Shown here piece by piece: positions 16,777 through 25,745 of a stretch of DNA of 64,000 bases. Positions within the stretch are counted from its first letter, which is position 1. Every line of letters starts with the position of its first letter. Location: contig CAZODO010000015.1 of NCBI GenBank assembly GCA_964578605.1, positions 1-64,000 of the forward strand, read 5' to 3'. The DNA comes from JAXMHN01 sp964578605 (GTDB lineage Bacteria > Verrucomicrobiota > Verrucomicrobiia > Limisphaerales > SIBE01). The notes beneath the pieces were generated by a model. It was not told the origin of the DNA, searched no databases, and saw only the letters and a program-made list of their open reading frames with translations. Position numbers and translations under genes: made by a program.

Positions 16777-17883
16777 ATGGTGATGTTGTCTGAATCGTTG
16801 GAAGTCCGTAGGGGAGGAGATAGGCAGGAGGCGTTTCGGTTCGAGGGAAGCGGCGTGAGCGTTGCTGATCCACGCGGTTTCCCCGGATGGAACCGGCTCT
16901 GCGAATCCCACCCGGACGGGTCCGTTTTCCATAGCACGAAATGGTTGAATGTGCTGGCGGAGACCTATGGGTTTGCGCCGTCCAGCCTGATCTGCGGCAA
17001 AGGAACCCAACCTGCAGCGATGCTGCCGTTCTTTGAGGTTTCCCACTTTGGGAAACGAAAAGCCGTGTCGCTCCCCTTTACCGATGCCTGTGAGCCGCTC
17101 GTCTGGGACTCGGCTGAGGCGGGGAAGGCGCTCTGGACCGAACTGCTTCAACTCGGCAACGCCAGGCGATGGAAGCGGTTGGAATTGAGAGGCGGGAAGG
17201 CTCTAGCCGCCGGACAACCGCCCTCCCTCGAGTTTTACGGACATGTCCTGGACCTGACACCGGGCGAGGCCAAACTGTTCGCGAGCTTTGAGTCAGCCGT
17301 GCGCCAGGCTATCCGCAAAGCCGAGCGCGAAGGGGTCAAAGCAGAAGTTTCGACAGCAGCCGAGGCCGTACAGGCGTATTATAGTCTGCATTGCCGGACG
17401 CGAAAGAGCCACGGGTTGCCGCCGCAGCCGTATCGGTTCTTTCGCAAGATTCACGAGCACTTGATCAAAAAGGGCGGCGGGATGACGGTATTGGCTATGC
17501 ACCAGGGCAAGCCGGTCGCTGGAGCCGTGTTTATGCGGTTGGGCACCAAGGCTCTGTTTAAGTTTGGGGCTTCGGACCGAAGGTTTCAAAGCTTGCGGGC
17601 CAATAACGTGGTAATGTGGACGGCGATACAGCAGTTGGCCGGGAACGGGGTGGCCAGCCTGCATTTTGGCAGGACCTCGATTTCCAATGAAGGGCTCAGG
17701 CGCTTCAAACTCGGATGGGGCGCCACAGAGTCGCGCATACGGTATTGGACCTATGATTTTTGGAGCTCCGCATTTGTGATAAGTCGGGACAGGGCTTTCG
17801 GCTGGCACAACCGCCTGTTTGCGGCAATGCCAGTGTGGCTGGCTCGAATCGCTGGTGCGCTGCTCTACAAGCGTTTCGCCTGA
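16777..17883 (+). CDS. FemAB-like GNAT-fold protein (PEP-CTERM-associated type)
   Basis: A 368-residue protein of the FemAB/BioF2-like acyltransferase family (double GNAT fold). Features include FHSTKWLNVLAETYGF near the N-terminus, the SFESAVRQAIRKAEREGV helix that begins the second domain, and AGAVFMRLGTKALFKFGAS. It resembles the FemAB-related proteins that travel with XrtA/PEP-CTERM exopolysaccharide loci, where the substrate is unknown; amino acid transfer to the glycan is one idea. I place the start at ATG 16777, which follows GGGAG at a good distance. The frame is open to 16729, but that would overlap the previous gene. Confidence 0.8.
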   Translation: MVMLSESLEVRRGGDRQEAFRFEGSGVSVADPRGFPGWNRLCESHPDGSVFHSTKWLNVLAETYGFAPSSLICGKGTQPAAMLPFFEVSHFGKRKAVSLPFTDACEPLVWDSAEAGKALWTELLQLGNARRWKRLELRGGKALAAGQPPSLEFYGHVLDLTPGEAKLFASFESAVRQAIRKAEREGVKAEVSTAAEAVQAYYSLHCRTRKSHGLPPQPYRFFRKIHEHLIKKGGGMTVLAMHQGKPVAGAVFMRLGTKALFKFGASDRRFQSLRANNVVMWTAIQQLAGNGVASLHFGRTSISNEGLRRFKLGWGATESRIRYWTYDFWSSAFVISRDRAFGWHNRLFAAMPVWLARIAGALLYKRFA

Positions 17884-17911
17884 GCGACGGCAACTTGCGA
17901 AGGATTTGTTT

Positions 17912-20158
17912 ATGGATCAGTCACTGGAGCCAAATTGGAGGGAGGACGGCTTAATGGGGCCAGAGGGGTCCGTTGGAACGCCGCCATCTCGGGATTCTGC
18001 ATCGTCCGGTCACACGGTCGAAGACATCCTTTATGCCCTTTTCCGGCGCAAATGGCTCATCGTGACCTGTTCGCTGATCGGACTCATCACGGCGGCGGTG
18101 GTGTACAAGCTGACGCCGAAAGTCTACCATTCCGAAGCGAGGCTGCTGGTCAAGTACGTTCCTGAGGTTGAATCGCTCGGGCCGGGACAGGGCGACAGTG
18201 ACGTTCGTTCACCCATCCTGCGGGGGGAGACCGTGGTGAACTCAGAATTGGACATCCTGACCAGCGGCGATCTTGCTTCCAAAGTCGCCGAAGGCGTCGG
18301 TCCGGAACGGATTCTGGCAGCCGTGGGTGGCGGGAACAGCCTTGCAGCAGCGGCGATGACCGTGAAAGGCGGTGTGACGGCTTATGCCGTGGCCAAGGCG
18401 AACTCCATCCGGGTCCTCTTCCAGCATCCAGACCCTAATATCGTCACCAATGTCCTCTCGGAGTTGATCAGCCAGTACTTCGAAAAGCATTACCAGGTGC
18501 ACCGCGAGTTGCACGACCTCCCACGCTTCGAACGCGAACGCGACCAGGTTGGGCTCAAGCTCGCGGACACCGAGGCGAAGCTGCGCGAATTGATGACCAA
18601 AGAAGGTGTCTTCTCGAGCGAAGCATCCAAACGATCGGCTGCGGCGGAGGTCGAAAGCACACAGAAAGCTCTCCGCGACGCCGAAATGGAGCTGAGGCAA
18701 TTGCAAGGACTTCTGCGGCTCAGCCCGACGAACAGCACCCCGGAAAAGGCGGAGATTTTCGACCCGAAATATGCCGCCCAGCGCGACGAATACGCCCGGC
18801 TATCGGCCGATGTGGAACGTTTGCGCGCGCGGGAGCAGGCGACTATGGCCCAGAACTACACCGCCGAAAGCAGCATGGTGAGGCCGCTGCGGGAAAAGAG
18901 AGCCAAGCTGGAGACCCGGAGGGCGGAACTGGAGAGGGAATTCCCTGAGTTGGCCGGCTTGGCACTAAGCTCGGCCGGAACCGAGGCGGCCGATCCCTTG
19001 ACGAACCGGCGGAAGCTGGAGATCCTGAAAATAACGGTTTTGACCCTCCAAGAGCGGCTCGATGCTGCCAAAGGGGAAGAGGCTCGCCTTTATGGTCTTG
19101 CGGATAAGATCCAGGAGTTGGAAAGGCAAAAGGAGATCGAAGAAGAGCACTACCGCTACTTCGCGAAAGCGCTGGATCGCGCGAAGTTCGACGCGGCGTT
19201 GGGCTCCAGTCGCGATTCGAATATTGGGCTGGTCCAGCGGCCGACTCCTCCCGTGAGTGACCCTGGCGCCCTTTATAAGAAACTCATGATGATTATTGGA
19301 GTCGGGGTTGTTGCTGGGGTCGTGCTCGCTTTGTTCATTGAGCTGTTCCTCGATCAGCGGATCAAGCGTGCCGTGGAGGTCCGCCGGTTACTGCCGGTGC
19401 CCCTTTACTTGTCCATTCCCGCTTCCGCGCTTAACGGAAAGCGACGGCTGTTGCCTAATGGACCGAGATCGCCCGAAACCGGAGAAGACCGGGGCAACGC
19501 GATGGCCTTGATCCCTGAAAACCGGGACCGTTCGAGCGATCGGTTGCAGCCGTATTTTGAGGCTTTGCGGGATCGGATATTGAATCGTTTCGAAACGAAC
19601 CCTCGCAAGCCGAAACTGGTCGGAATTTGCGGATGTGCCGGAGCTTCCGGCAGTGTCACCCGGCTCGCGACGGGGTTGGCGGGCGCGTTGTCGGAGGCTG
19701 GAGACCTCAAGGTGCTCTTGGTGGATATGAAGAATCGGAGTGGCAGACCGCACCCCATCCTTGGGACAAGACGGTCCTGCTCGCTGGCGGAAGCGCTGGA
19801 GAACAGCAACAAGGGAGAAGCTTTGATCGCGCCGAATCTTTACGTGGCCACTGCGCAAGGATCGGGAAATCAAGCACTTGCCACTTCGCCGTCGAAATTC
19901 ACACGCGTTGTCCCGCAACTGAATGCCAGCGACTATGATTATATCGTGTTCGACATGCCGGAAGTCGATCAGGTGAGTATCACCCCCCGGCTGGCGAAGC
20001 ACATGGACTTGATGCTTTTGGCCGTCGAAGCGGAACGGGCGCACCGTGGCGCGGTGAAGCAGGCAGGATCCTTGTTGATGGAGTTCACTCCCAATGTTGC
20101 GGTGGTCCTGAACAACACGAAGGCTTGTCTTCCGCAAAGTCTGCATCACGCCGCCTGA
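17912..20158 (+). CDS. Wzz chain-length protein fused to a degenerate BY-kinase-like domain
   Basis: A 748-residue inner-membrane protein. A Wzz domain begins with a helix at about residue 48 (WLIVTCSLIGLITAAVVY), has a long periplasmic coiled coil (about 190-440) and returns at about 457-480 (LMMIIGVGVVAGVVLALF). The cytoplasmic region from about 565 looks like a bacterial tyrosine kinase, with a Walker B-like DYDYIVFDMPE. However, the Walker A reads GCAGASGSVT, with no GKS/T lysine. Walker A' (VLLVDMKNR) has lost its second Asp, and there is no C-terminal Tyr cluster. It probably controls chain length or polymerase assembly without kinase activity. ATG 17912 follows GAAGGA; the frame is open to 17819. 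Confidence 0.85.
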   Translation: MDQSLEPNWREDGLMGPEGSVGTPPSRDSASSGHTVEDILYALFRRKWLIVTCSLIGLITAAVVYKLTPKVYHSEARLLVKYVPEVESLGPGQGDSDVRSPILRGETVVNSELDILTSGDLASKVAEGVGPERILAAVGGGNSLAAAAMTVKGGVTAYAVAKANSIRVLFQHPDPNIVTNVLSELISQYFEKHYQVHRELHDLPRFERERDQVGLKLADTEAKLRELMTKEGVFSSEASKRSAAAEVESTQKALRDAEMELRQLQGLLRLSPTNSTPEKAEIFDPKYAAQRDEYARLSADVERLRAREQATMAQNYTAESSMVRPLREKRAKLETRRAELEREFPELAGLALSSAGTEAADPLTNRRKLEILKITVLTLQERLDAAKGEEARLYGLADKIQELERQKEIEEEHYRYFAKALDRAKFDAALGSSRDSNIGLVQRPTPPVSDPGALYKKLMMIIGVGVVAGVVLALFIELFLDQRIKRAVEVRRLLPVPLYLSIPASALNGKRRLLPNGPRSPETGEDRGNAMALIPENRDRSSDRLQPYFEALRDRILNRFETNPRKPKLVGICGCAGASGSVTRLATGLAGALSEAGDLKVLLVDMKNRSGRPHPILGTRRSCSLAEALENSNKGEALIAPNLYVATAQGSGNQALATSPSKFTRVVPQLNASDYDYIVFDMPEVDQVSITPRLAKHMDLMLLAVEAERAHRGAVKQAGSLLMEFTPNVAVVLNNTKACLPQSLHHAA

Positions 20159-20407
20159 AAGCAAGGGCGTGGAACCGGCTGAGCGAATGCGTGTCCCTCG
20201 GGGGACGGAAGGACCGGAGGCTAGGTTTTGCAGCGCGGATGCACCAGAACCCATGCTGAGAGCACCGTGATTGCCCCTTTGTGGCACGACGGGTGCTCGC
20301 CCATAACCAAATCGTCGTCGTGGAACATCTCACGCCGATGTCACTCGCCCATGGCGAAGTGACGAGGACGAAGTCTGCCCTGGAATCCCGCAAGGCGGCG
20401 ATTTTGG
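20159..20407. other. 249-base gap inside the operon
   Basis: No supported gene, hairpin terminator or promoter was recognised. It is the largest gap between 13336 and 27703, so an internal promoter is possible. Confidence 0.3.
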
Positions 20408-22522
20408 ATGGCGAAATGGCCGAAACAGATTGAGCTCGTTCGATACTTCCCCCAAGATCGGCGGCGTTACGGCGTGAGCAGGCTCCGGACACTCATTCGG
20501 GATAGCTACTACCAGTTCAAACCCTGGCTGCCTTGGCGTGTTCGTGTGGGCCTTCGCAGACGGCGCGCGACCTGGATCAGGAAACGTCACCGTGCCACAT
20601 GGCCAATCGACCCGAAGGCAGCCGAGAAACCAGCGAACTGGCCCGGATGGCCCAGCGGTTATCGCTTTGCTTTCGTTCTTACGCATGACGTCGAGACCGC
20701 AGCGGGTCTGTCGAACTGCCGTCCCTTGCTCGAGATGGAGCGAGGCTTGGGGTTTCGCTCCTCGTTCAATTTTGTTCCGGAAGGAGGTTACCGGATTTCC
20801 GAGGAGTTTCGGCGTTGGATTGCCGAAGAGGGATTTGAAGTCGGCGTGCACGATTACAGGCACGACGGAAAGCTCTTTCGTTCGAGGCAATGGTTCCGGC
20901 GGAATGCTGAGAGCATCAATCGTTACCTGCAGGAATGGGGTGCCGCTGGCTTTCGTTCCGGTTTCATGTTGCACCGAGTGGATTGGCTCCATGACCTTAG
21001 AGTCCTTTACGATGCGTCGACGTTCGACACCGACCCGTTTGAACCGCAGCCGGATGGGGTGCGTTCGATCTATCCGTTCTGGGTCCCAGGACCGGATGGC
21101 ACGGGCTACGTCGAACTCCCCTACACGCTGGTTCAGGATTTTACCTTGTTTGTCATCCTGCAGGAGCGCAGCCCGGAGATCTGGAAACAGAAGCTCGATT
21201 GGATCGCTGAACAAGGAGGCATGGCCCTGCTGGACACGCATCCGGATTACATGGCCTTTCCTGGCAGCAACCCCAGTGCGCGCGCGTATCCGGTCGAGTT
21301 TTACCGCGATTTTCTCGAGTACGTAACCCACCGATATTCCGGCCAGTTCTGGCATCCCCTGCCAAAAGAGTTGGCAGAGTACGTGCGCGGAGCGGCGAAA
21401 ACCCGCGTGCTCACCCAACCCCGCAAGACATCTGTGAATCCCGGAGCGAAGAAGATCTGGATCGATTTGGACAACACGCCGCATGTCCCTTTCTTTTTGC
21501 CGATTGCGGCGGAGCTTCGATCCCGAGGGTATCCAGTCGTGACGACGGCGCGAGACGCTTTTCAAGTTTGCGATTTGGCGGATTTCCACGGGATGGAGTA
21601 TCGCAAGATCGGGCGCCACTACGGCAAGAACAAGGTTGCGAAGGTCCTGGGGCAGTTCATCCGTGCTCTCCAGTTGACTCCGTTCACGTTGAAGGAGAAG
21701 CCGGCTCTCGGTCTCTCGCACGGGTCTCGCGCTCAACTTATCGCCTGCAACGTGCTCCGTATTCCTTCCATTCTGGTCGCCGATTATGAGCACGCCGTGA
21801 CGCCGCCGCTCATGCGCCCCAAATGGGAGCTGGCGCCTGAGGCGATCCCGGACAGCGTGTTGCATTGCCGCAACGGCTTTTGCCGCAAGTATTCCGGCAT
21901 CAAGGAGGATGTCTACGCCTGGACGCTGGCTCCCGACCCGTCCGTGCTGGGCGAACTTGGACTGAACGGCAGCGAAATCATCGCCCTGGTGCGGCCCCCC
22001 GCTACCGAGGCCCACTACCACAATCCCGAGAGCGAGATCCTCTTTGAACGCGCGATGGAACGGCTCTGCCACACGGCCGATGTCCGAGTGGTCCTCTTGC
22101 CGCGAAACCACCGGCAGGAGCTTTGGATGCGGGGGAAGTGGCCCGATTGGTTCGCGGGCGGCCGCGTGGTGATTCCCGCGCGAGCTCTGGATGGCTTGAA
22201 CCTGATCTGGCATGCGGACCTCGTGATTAGTGGAGGCGGCACCATGAACCGCGAATCCGCGGCTTTGGGGGTTCCTGTCTACAGCGTATTTCGCGGTCCG
22301 ATTGGAGCGGTTGACAAGCACCTCCAAGCGGAGGGACGGCTTGTGCTCCTCACCTCCGTGGCAGAAGTGGACCAGAAGATCGCCATTCAAAAGCGCGAAC
22401 GCAAGGCCGCCGCCCTGGAAAGGAAACCGGGCCAGGCCTTGTGTGATATCGTGGACCATATAGAGGCGATCCTGGCCCTCGAGGACCGCTCCAGGCTGTC
22501 CAAGCAGGGCAACTCTCGATAG
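20408..22522 (+). CDS. Fusion of a polysaccharide-deacetylase-like domain and a DUF354 glycosyltransferase-like domain
   Basis: A 704-residue protein with two domains that are usually separate. Residues about 80-330 look like a NodB-type deacetylase: FAFVLTHDVETAAG carries the metal Asp, VGVHDYRHDGK the His pair, and MALLDTHPDYMAF a late block. From about 350 (KKIWIDLDNTPHVPFFLPI) to 690 it is a DUF354 protein (GT-B-like fold), including ISGGGTMNRESAALGVPVYS, a nucleotide-sugar-site-like block. The linkage suggests coupled deacetylation and transfer on the same glycan. Both domains appear intact, and no frameshift is needed. It is followed 9 bases later by wecB. Confidence 0.85.
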   Translation: MAKWPKQIELVRYFPQDRRRYGVSRLRTLIRDSYYQFKPWLPWRVRVGLRRRRATWIRKRHRATWPIDPKAAEKPANWPGWPSGYRFAFVLTHDVETAAGLSNCRPLLEMERGLGFRSSFNFVPEGGYRISEEFRRWIAEEGFEVGVHDYRHDGKLFRSRQWFRRNAESINRYLQEWGAAGFRSGFMLHRVDWLHDLRVLYDASTFDTDPFEPQPDGVRSIYPFWVPGPDGTGYVELPYTLVQDFTLFVILQERSPEIWKQKLDWIAEQGGMALLDTHPDYMAFPGSNPSARAYPVEFYRDFLEYVTHRYSGQFWHPLPKELAEYVRGAAKTRVLTQPRKTSVNPGAKKIWIDLDNTPHVPFFLPIAAELRSRGYPVVTTARDAFQVCDLADFHGMEYRKIGRHYGKNKVAKVLGQFIRALQLTPFTLKEKPALGLSHGSRAQLIACNVLRIPSILVADYEHAVTPPLMRPKWELAPEAIPDSVLHCRNGFCRKYSGIKEDVYAWTLAPDPSVLGELGLNGSEIIALVRPPATEAHYHNPESEILFERAMERLCHTADVRVVLLPRNHRQELWMRGKWPDWFAGGRVVIPARALDGLNLIWHADLVISGGGTMNRESAALGVPVYSVFRGPIGAVDKHLQAEGRLVLLTSVAEVDQKIAIQKRERKAAALERKPGQALCDIVDHIEAILALEDRSRLSKQGNSR

Positions 22523-22531
22523 TCACAAATC

Positions 22532-23749
22532 ATGCAGTCACACCTCCATTTGATGCTGGTCGCCGGAGCGCGGCCGAACTTCATGAAGATCGCCCCTCTC
22601 ATCGAGGCGATCAGGACACGTCACGGCAGTTCTGGCAAGGGCGCCCCTTTGAAGTATTGCCTCGTCCACACCGGGCAGCATTACGACGCCCGAATGTCGC
22701 AGGTTTTCTTTGAGGAGATGGGCATTCCCGCCCCGGATATCAACCTCGAGGTTGGCTCCGGATCCCACGCGGTGCAGACTGCGCGCATCATGTTGGGCTT
22801 TGAGCCCGTCTGCCTCGAGCGCAAACCGGACTGGGTGGTGGTCGTGGGGGATGTCAATTCCACCATGGCCTGCACCCTGGTCGCGTCCAAGCTCGGCATC
22901 AAAGTCGCCCATGTGGAGGCGGGTCTGAGGAGCTTTGATCGCACCATGCCCGAGGAAATCAACCGGCTTGTCACGGACGCTCTGGCCGATTTGCTCCTCC
23001 CTCCATCGGAGGAGGCCTGCGAAAATCTGCGGCGCGAAGGAGTCCCGCCCGCGAAGATCAAGCTTGTGGGGAATATCATGATCGACGCACTCGTAGCCAA
23101 CCTGCCCAAGGCGCGGCGCTCATCGATCCTGGACCGTCTCGGACTGCAGAGCAAGGCGTTTGCCTACGTCACGCTCCATCGGCCGTCGAATGTCGACGCC
23201 CCGGGCACGCTCGCGCACATCGCGCGCGAGTTGGAGGACCTTTCCCGGCGCCTGCCCGTTGTTTTCCCGGTGCATCCTCGCACGCGAAAGACCCTTAGGG
23301 AGCGGGGTCTCTTCACTCAACCAGGGCCTGGATTAAAGCTGCTCGAGCCGCTGGGGTATCACGACTCCCTCGCGTTGACCGAGGCGGCAAGGCTCATCGT
23401 GACCGACTCAGGCGGGCTTCAGGAGGAATCGACCTATTTCCGAACGCCGTGCCTGACCTTGCGCCCCAACACCGAGCGCCCTGTCACGGTGACGATCGGC
23501 AGCAACCGCTTAACGACCCCCGAGCAATTGGCGGCCGACGTCCAGCAGATCCTCGCCCGCAAGGAACCCGTGGGCCGGATTCCTGACTTGTGGGACGGCG
23601 ACACGGCTGGGCGGATTCTGCAGGCGATCTGCGAAGCCACCGAGAAGCAGGCCGCGCCTGGGGGAAACGGCTGCTCGAAGAACGATGGCCATCCCGTGGC
23701 CAACGAATCCCAGGCGGTCGCAGGTGGCAACCGGCCGGTGCAAGTCTGA
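22532..23749 (+). CDS. wecB: UDP-N-acetylglucosamine 2-epimerase (non-hydrolysing)
   Basis: Interconverts UDP-GlcNAc and UDP-ManNAc, or the 2,3-diacetamido uronic acid form as in WbpI. Motifs: GARPNFMKIAPL, HTGQHYDARMS, HVEAGLRSFDRTMPEEINR, HRPSNVDAPGTL, FPVHPRTRKTL and TDSGGLQEEST, all in family order. Length 405 is normal, with about 30 extra low-complexity residues at the C-terminus. With the dehydrogenase, acetyltransferase and aminotransferase at 14066-16775 it could complete a WbpI-type step. Substrate choice between GlcNAc and a diacetamido sugar cannot be decided here. Confidence 0.93.
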   Translation: MQSHLHLMLVAGARPNFMKIAPLIEAIRTRHGSSGKGAPLKYCLVHTGQHYDARMSQVFFEEMGIPAPDINLEVGSGSHAVQTARIMLGFEPVCLERKPDWVVVVGDVNSTMACTLVASKLGIKVAHVEAGLRSFDRTMPEEINRLVTDALADLLLPPSEEACENLRREGVPPAKIKLVGNIMIDALVANLPKARRSSILDRLGLQSKAFAYVTLHRPSNVDAPGTLAHIARELEDLSRRLPVVFPVHPRTRKTLRERGLFTQPGPGLKLLEPLGYHDSLALTEAARLIVTDSGGLQEESTYFRTPCLTLRPNTERPVTVTIGSNRLTTPEQLAADVQQILARKEPVGRIPDLWDGDTAGRILQAICEATEKQAAPGGNGCSKNDGHPVANESQAVAGGNRPVQV

Positions 23750-23755
23750 ACTCGA

Positions 23756-24856
23756 ATGCTAAGGCTGATCTTCACACTGGATTACGAGATTCACGGGAAC
23801 GGCGAAGGCTGCCCGTGGGAGCTCATGGTCGAACCGACCGACCGGCTTTTGGCCCTGTTGGAGGAGTATGGCGCCAAGCTGACAATCATGGCAGACATCG
23901 CGGAGATCCTCCGCTTCAAAGAGTGGTTCGAACAGACGGGCCGCGATGAGTTCCATTACCGGGCCATTTTGGATCAACTGCAGCGCGCGGTCCGGGATGG
24001 GCACGATGTTCAGCTGCACATCCATTCGTCCTACTTTAACGCCGAACGCCGAGACGGCCGGTGGGTTCAAGACTGGTCTGAGTATGACTTTGCGAGCCTG
24101 CCCCGGGATCGGATGGATGAGATGGTCAGTCGTGCCAAGGCTTTTCTTGAATCGGTCCTCCAGCCGGTGAATTCGTCGTACCGGTGTTCGGTCTTCCGGG
24201 CGGCCAACTGGGCGGTCAGCCCCTCGCAACACGTGGTCCCGGTCCTGGTCAAGAATGGGATCCAGATTGACACCTCCGTCTTTAAATTCGGCAGCCGCCG
24301 TGGCAGGGTGAATTTCGATTACCATTCCGCGCCGCATGCGCTGTTGCCTTGGCGGGCCGACCCCGAAGAGATCTGCCGTGCAAACAACGAGAGCGCGCTT
24401 TGGGAATTCCCGATTTACACAGAGAACCGCTGGGTCGGAGCGTTCCTGAATCTAAACCGCTTTTACCGCGCGGTCCTCACCAAATTTCACAGCGTGGACG
24501 CCGGCGGAGAACCGCCAGGGGAAAGCCCGGCGAACGGGTCCACCGACTGGCCCGGCGCGTGGCTGTTGCGCAAGCATGCCTGGAAGGCGGACTTCAACCA
24601 GTGTTCCGGGCGCCAATTGATCCGGAGCTTGCGGCGGGCGGAAGCCCAAGTGGAGCCGGGCGTTCGTGCGCCGTTCGTCCTGATTGGCCACTCGAAGTTG
24701 TTCACCCGCTGGAATGCTTCCAGCCTCCGGCCCCTTCTTTCGTTCGTTCGAGCCCACCCGGCGCGATTCGGTTTTGGCACCTTCGGTTGCTTCATGGACG
24801 GGGCTCTTTCCGAAGCCGACCCGTGTCTCGCGGCTGCCAGCCGAACGGTCAAATAG
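23756..24856 (+). CDS. Polysaccharide deacetylase-like protein
   Basis: A 366-residue protein that opens directly with the NodB-type first block (LIFTLDYEIHGNGEG, metal Asp). It carries an AILDQLQRAVRDGHDVQLHIHS block, where the HIH pair would bind metal. The barrel then continues through FRAANWAVSP and ends in a helix-rich segment with FVLIGHSKLFT. There is no signal peptide, so it is predicted cytosolic and may act on lipid-linked or nucleotide intermediates. It lies 6 bases after wecB and 7 bases before the next glycosyltransferase. Fold assignment is good; the reaction is inferred. Confidence 0.72.
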   Translation: MLRLIFTLDYEIHGNGEGCPWELMVEPTDRLLALLEEYGAKLTIMADIAEILRFKEWFEQTGRDEFHYRAILDQLQRAVRDGHDVQLHIHSSYFNAERRDGRWVQDWSEYDFASLPRDRMDEMVSRAKAFLESVLQPVNSSYRCSVFRAANWAVSPSQHVVPVLVKNGIQIDTSVFKFGSRRGRVNFDYHSAPHALLPWRADPEEICRANNESALWEFPIYTENRWVGAFLNLNRFYRAVLTKFHSVDAGGEPPGESPANGSTDWPGAWLLRKHAWKADFNQCSGRQLIRSLRRAEAQVEPGVRAPFVLIGHSKLFTRWNASSLRPLLSFVRAHPARFGFGTFGCFMDGALSEADPCLAAASRTVK

Positions 24857-24863
24857 TGTTCCG

Positions 24864-25745
24864 ATGCAGCGTTCTGGTTACGCCATCATCACTCCGGTCC
24901 GCAACGAGGCGGAGCACCTTCCAGCGACCATTGCGTCCTTGGTTGCGCAGACGCTCCGGCCGTGGAAGTGGGTCCTTGTGGATGACGGGTCTAAGGATGG
25001 CACGCACGAGATCATCGAGCAGGCGTCAAGGGCGCACGACTGGATCGTGGCTTGCCGCCGTGCAGACCGGGGATATCGGAAGGCCGGCGGCGGGGTCATT
25101 GACGCCTTCTACGACGGTTATCAACGGATCGCCGAGGGCCCATGGGAGTTCCTGGTGAAATTGGATGGCGACCTCTCTTTCGAGCCGGACTACTTCGCCC
25201 GCTGCCTGCAGCATTTCAGCGCCGACCCGCGGCTTGGCATCGCCGGCGGTTCGGTCTGCCAGATGTCCGGCAACGCCCTCTTCCTGGAGTCCGCGGTGGA
25301 CCCGCTCTTTCATGTGCGCGGAGCGACCAAGATTTATCGCCGGACGTGCTGGGATCAGATCGGCGGACTGCTCCGGGCTCCCGGATGGGACACGGTGGAC
25401 GAGTTTAAGGCCAACATGCTCGGCTGGCGCACGCGCACCTTTCCCGAGTTGAGAATCATTCACCATCGCCAGGCGGGTGAGGCCTATGGCCAGTGGCATA
25501 ATTGGACCAAGAACGGCCTGGCCAACTACGTTGCCGGCTACCATCCCCTCTTCATGCTGGTGAAATGCGTGAAACGCGCGTTTCACAAGCCCCTGTTCAT
25601 CGTGGCCGCCGGCTTGTGGGTTGGGTTCTGCCTGGGCTATCTGAAACGGGTTCCCCAAGTGCCCGACCGCGACGTGGTTCGTTACGTCAGGCGGCAGCAG
25701 ATCCGCCGCATGCTCCTTCGTCCCAGCGTTTACAGTTCGCAGTGA
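24864..25745 (+). CDS. Family 2 glycosyltransferase
   Basis: A 293-residue GT-A enzyme: YAIITPVRNEAEHLPATI at the start, VLVDDGSKDGT for nucleotide binding, and KLDGDLSFEPDYF as the DxD region. A hydrophobic stretch near the C-terminus (FIVAAGLWVGFCLGYL) suggests membrane association. The ATG at 24864, just after the preceding gene's stop, puts the GT2 motif at the N-terminus; the frame is open further upstream inside the previous gene. It overlaps the next gene by 4 bases. Donor and acceptor are unknown. Confidence 0.9.
   Translation: MQRSGYAIITPVRNEAEHLPATIASLVAQTLRPWKWVLVDDGSKDGTHEIIEQASRAHDWIVACRRADRGYRKAGGGVIDAFYDGYQRIAEGPWEFLVKLDGDLSFEPDYFARCLQHFSADPRLGIAGGSVCQMSGNALFLESAVDPLFHVRGATKIYRRTCWDQIGGLLRAPGWDTVDEFKANMLGWRTRTFPELRIIHHRQAGEAYGQWHNWTKNGLANYVAGYHPLFMLVKCVKRAFHKPLFIVAAGLWVGFCLGYLKRVPQVPDRDVVRYVRRQQIRRMLLRPSVYSSQ

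Noticed and set aside
20330..22459. 709-codon open frame on the minus strand
   Set aside because: It is antisense to the deacetylase-DUF354 gene; its protein has no recognisable motif and reflects GC-rich codon use.
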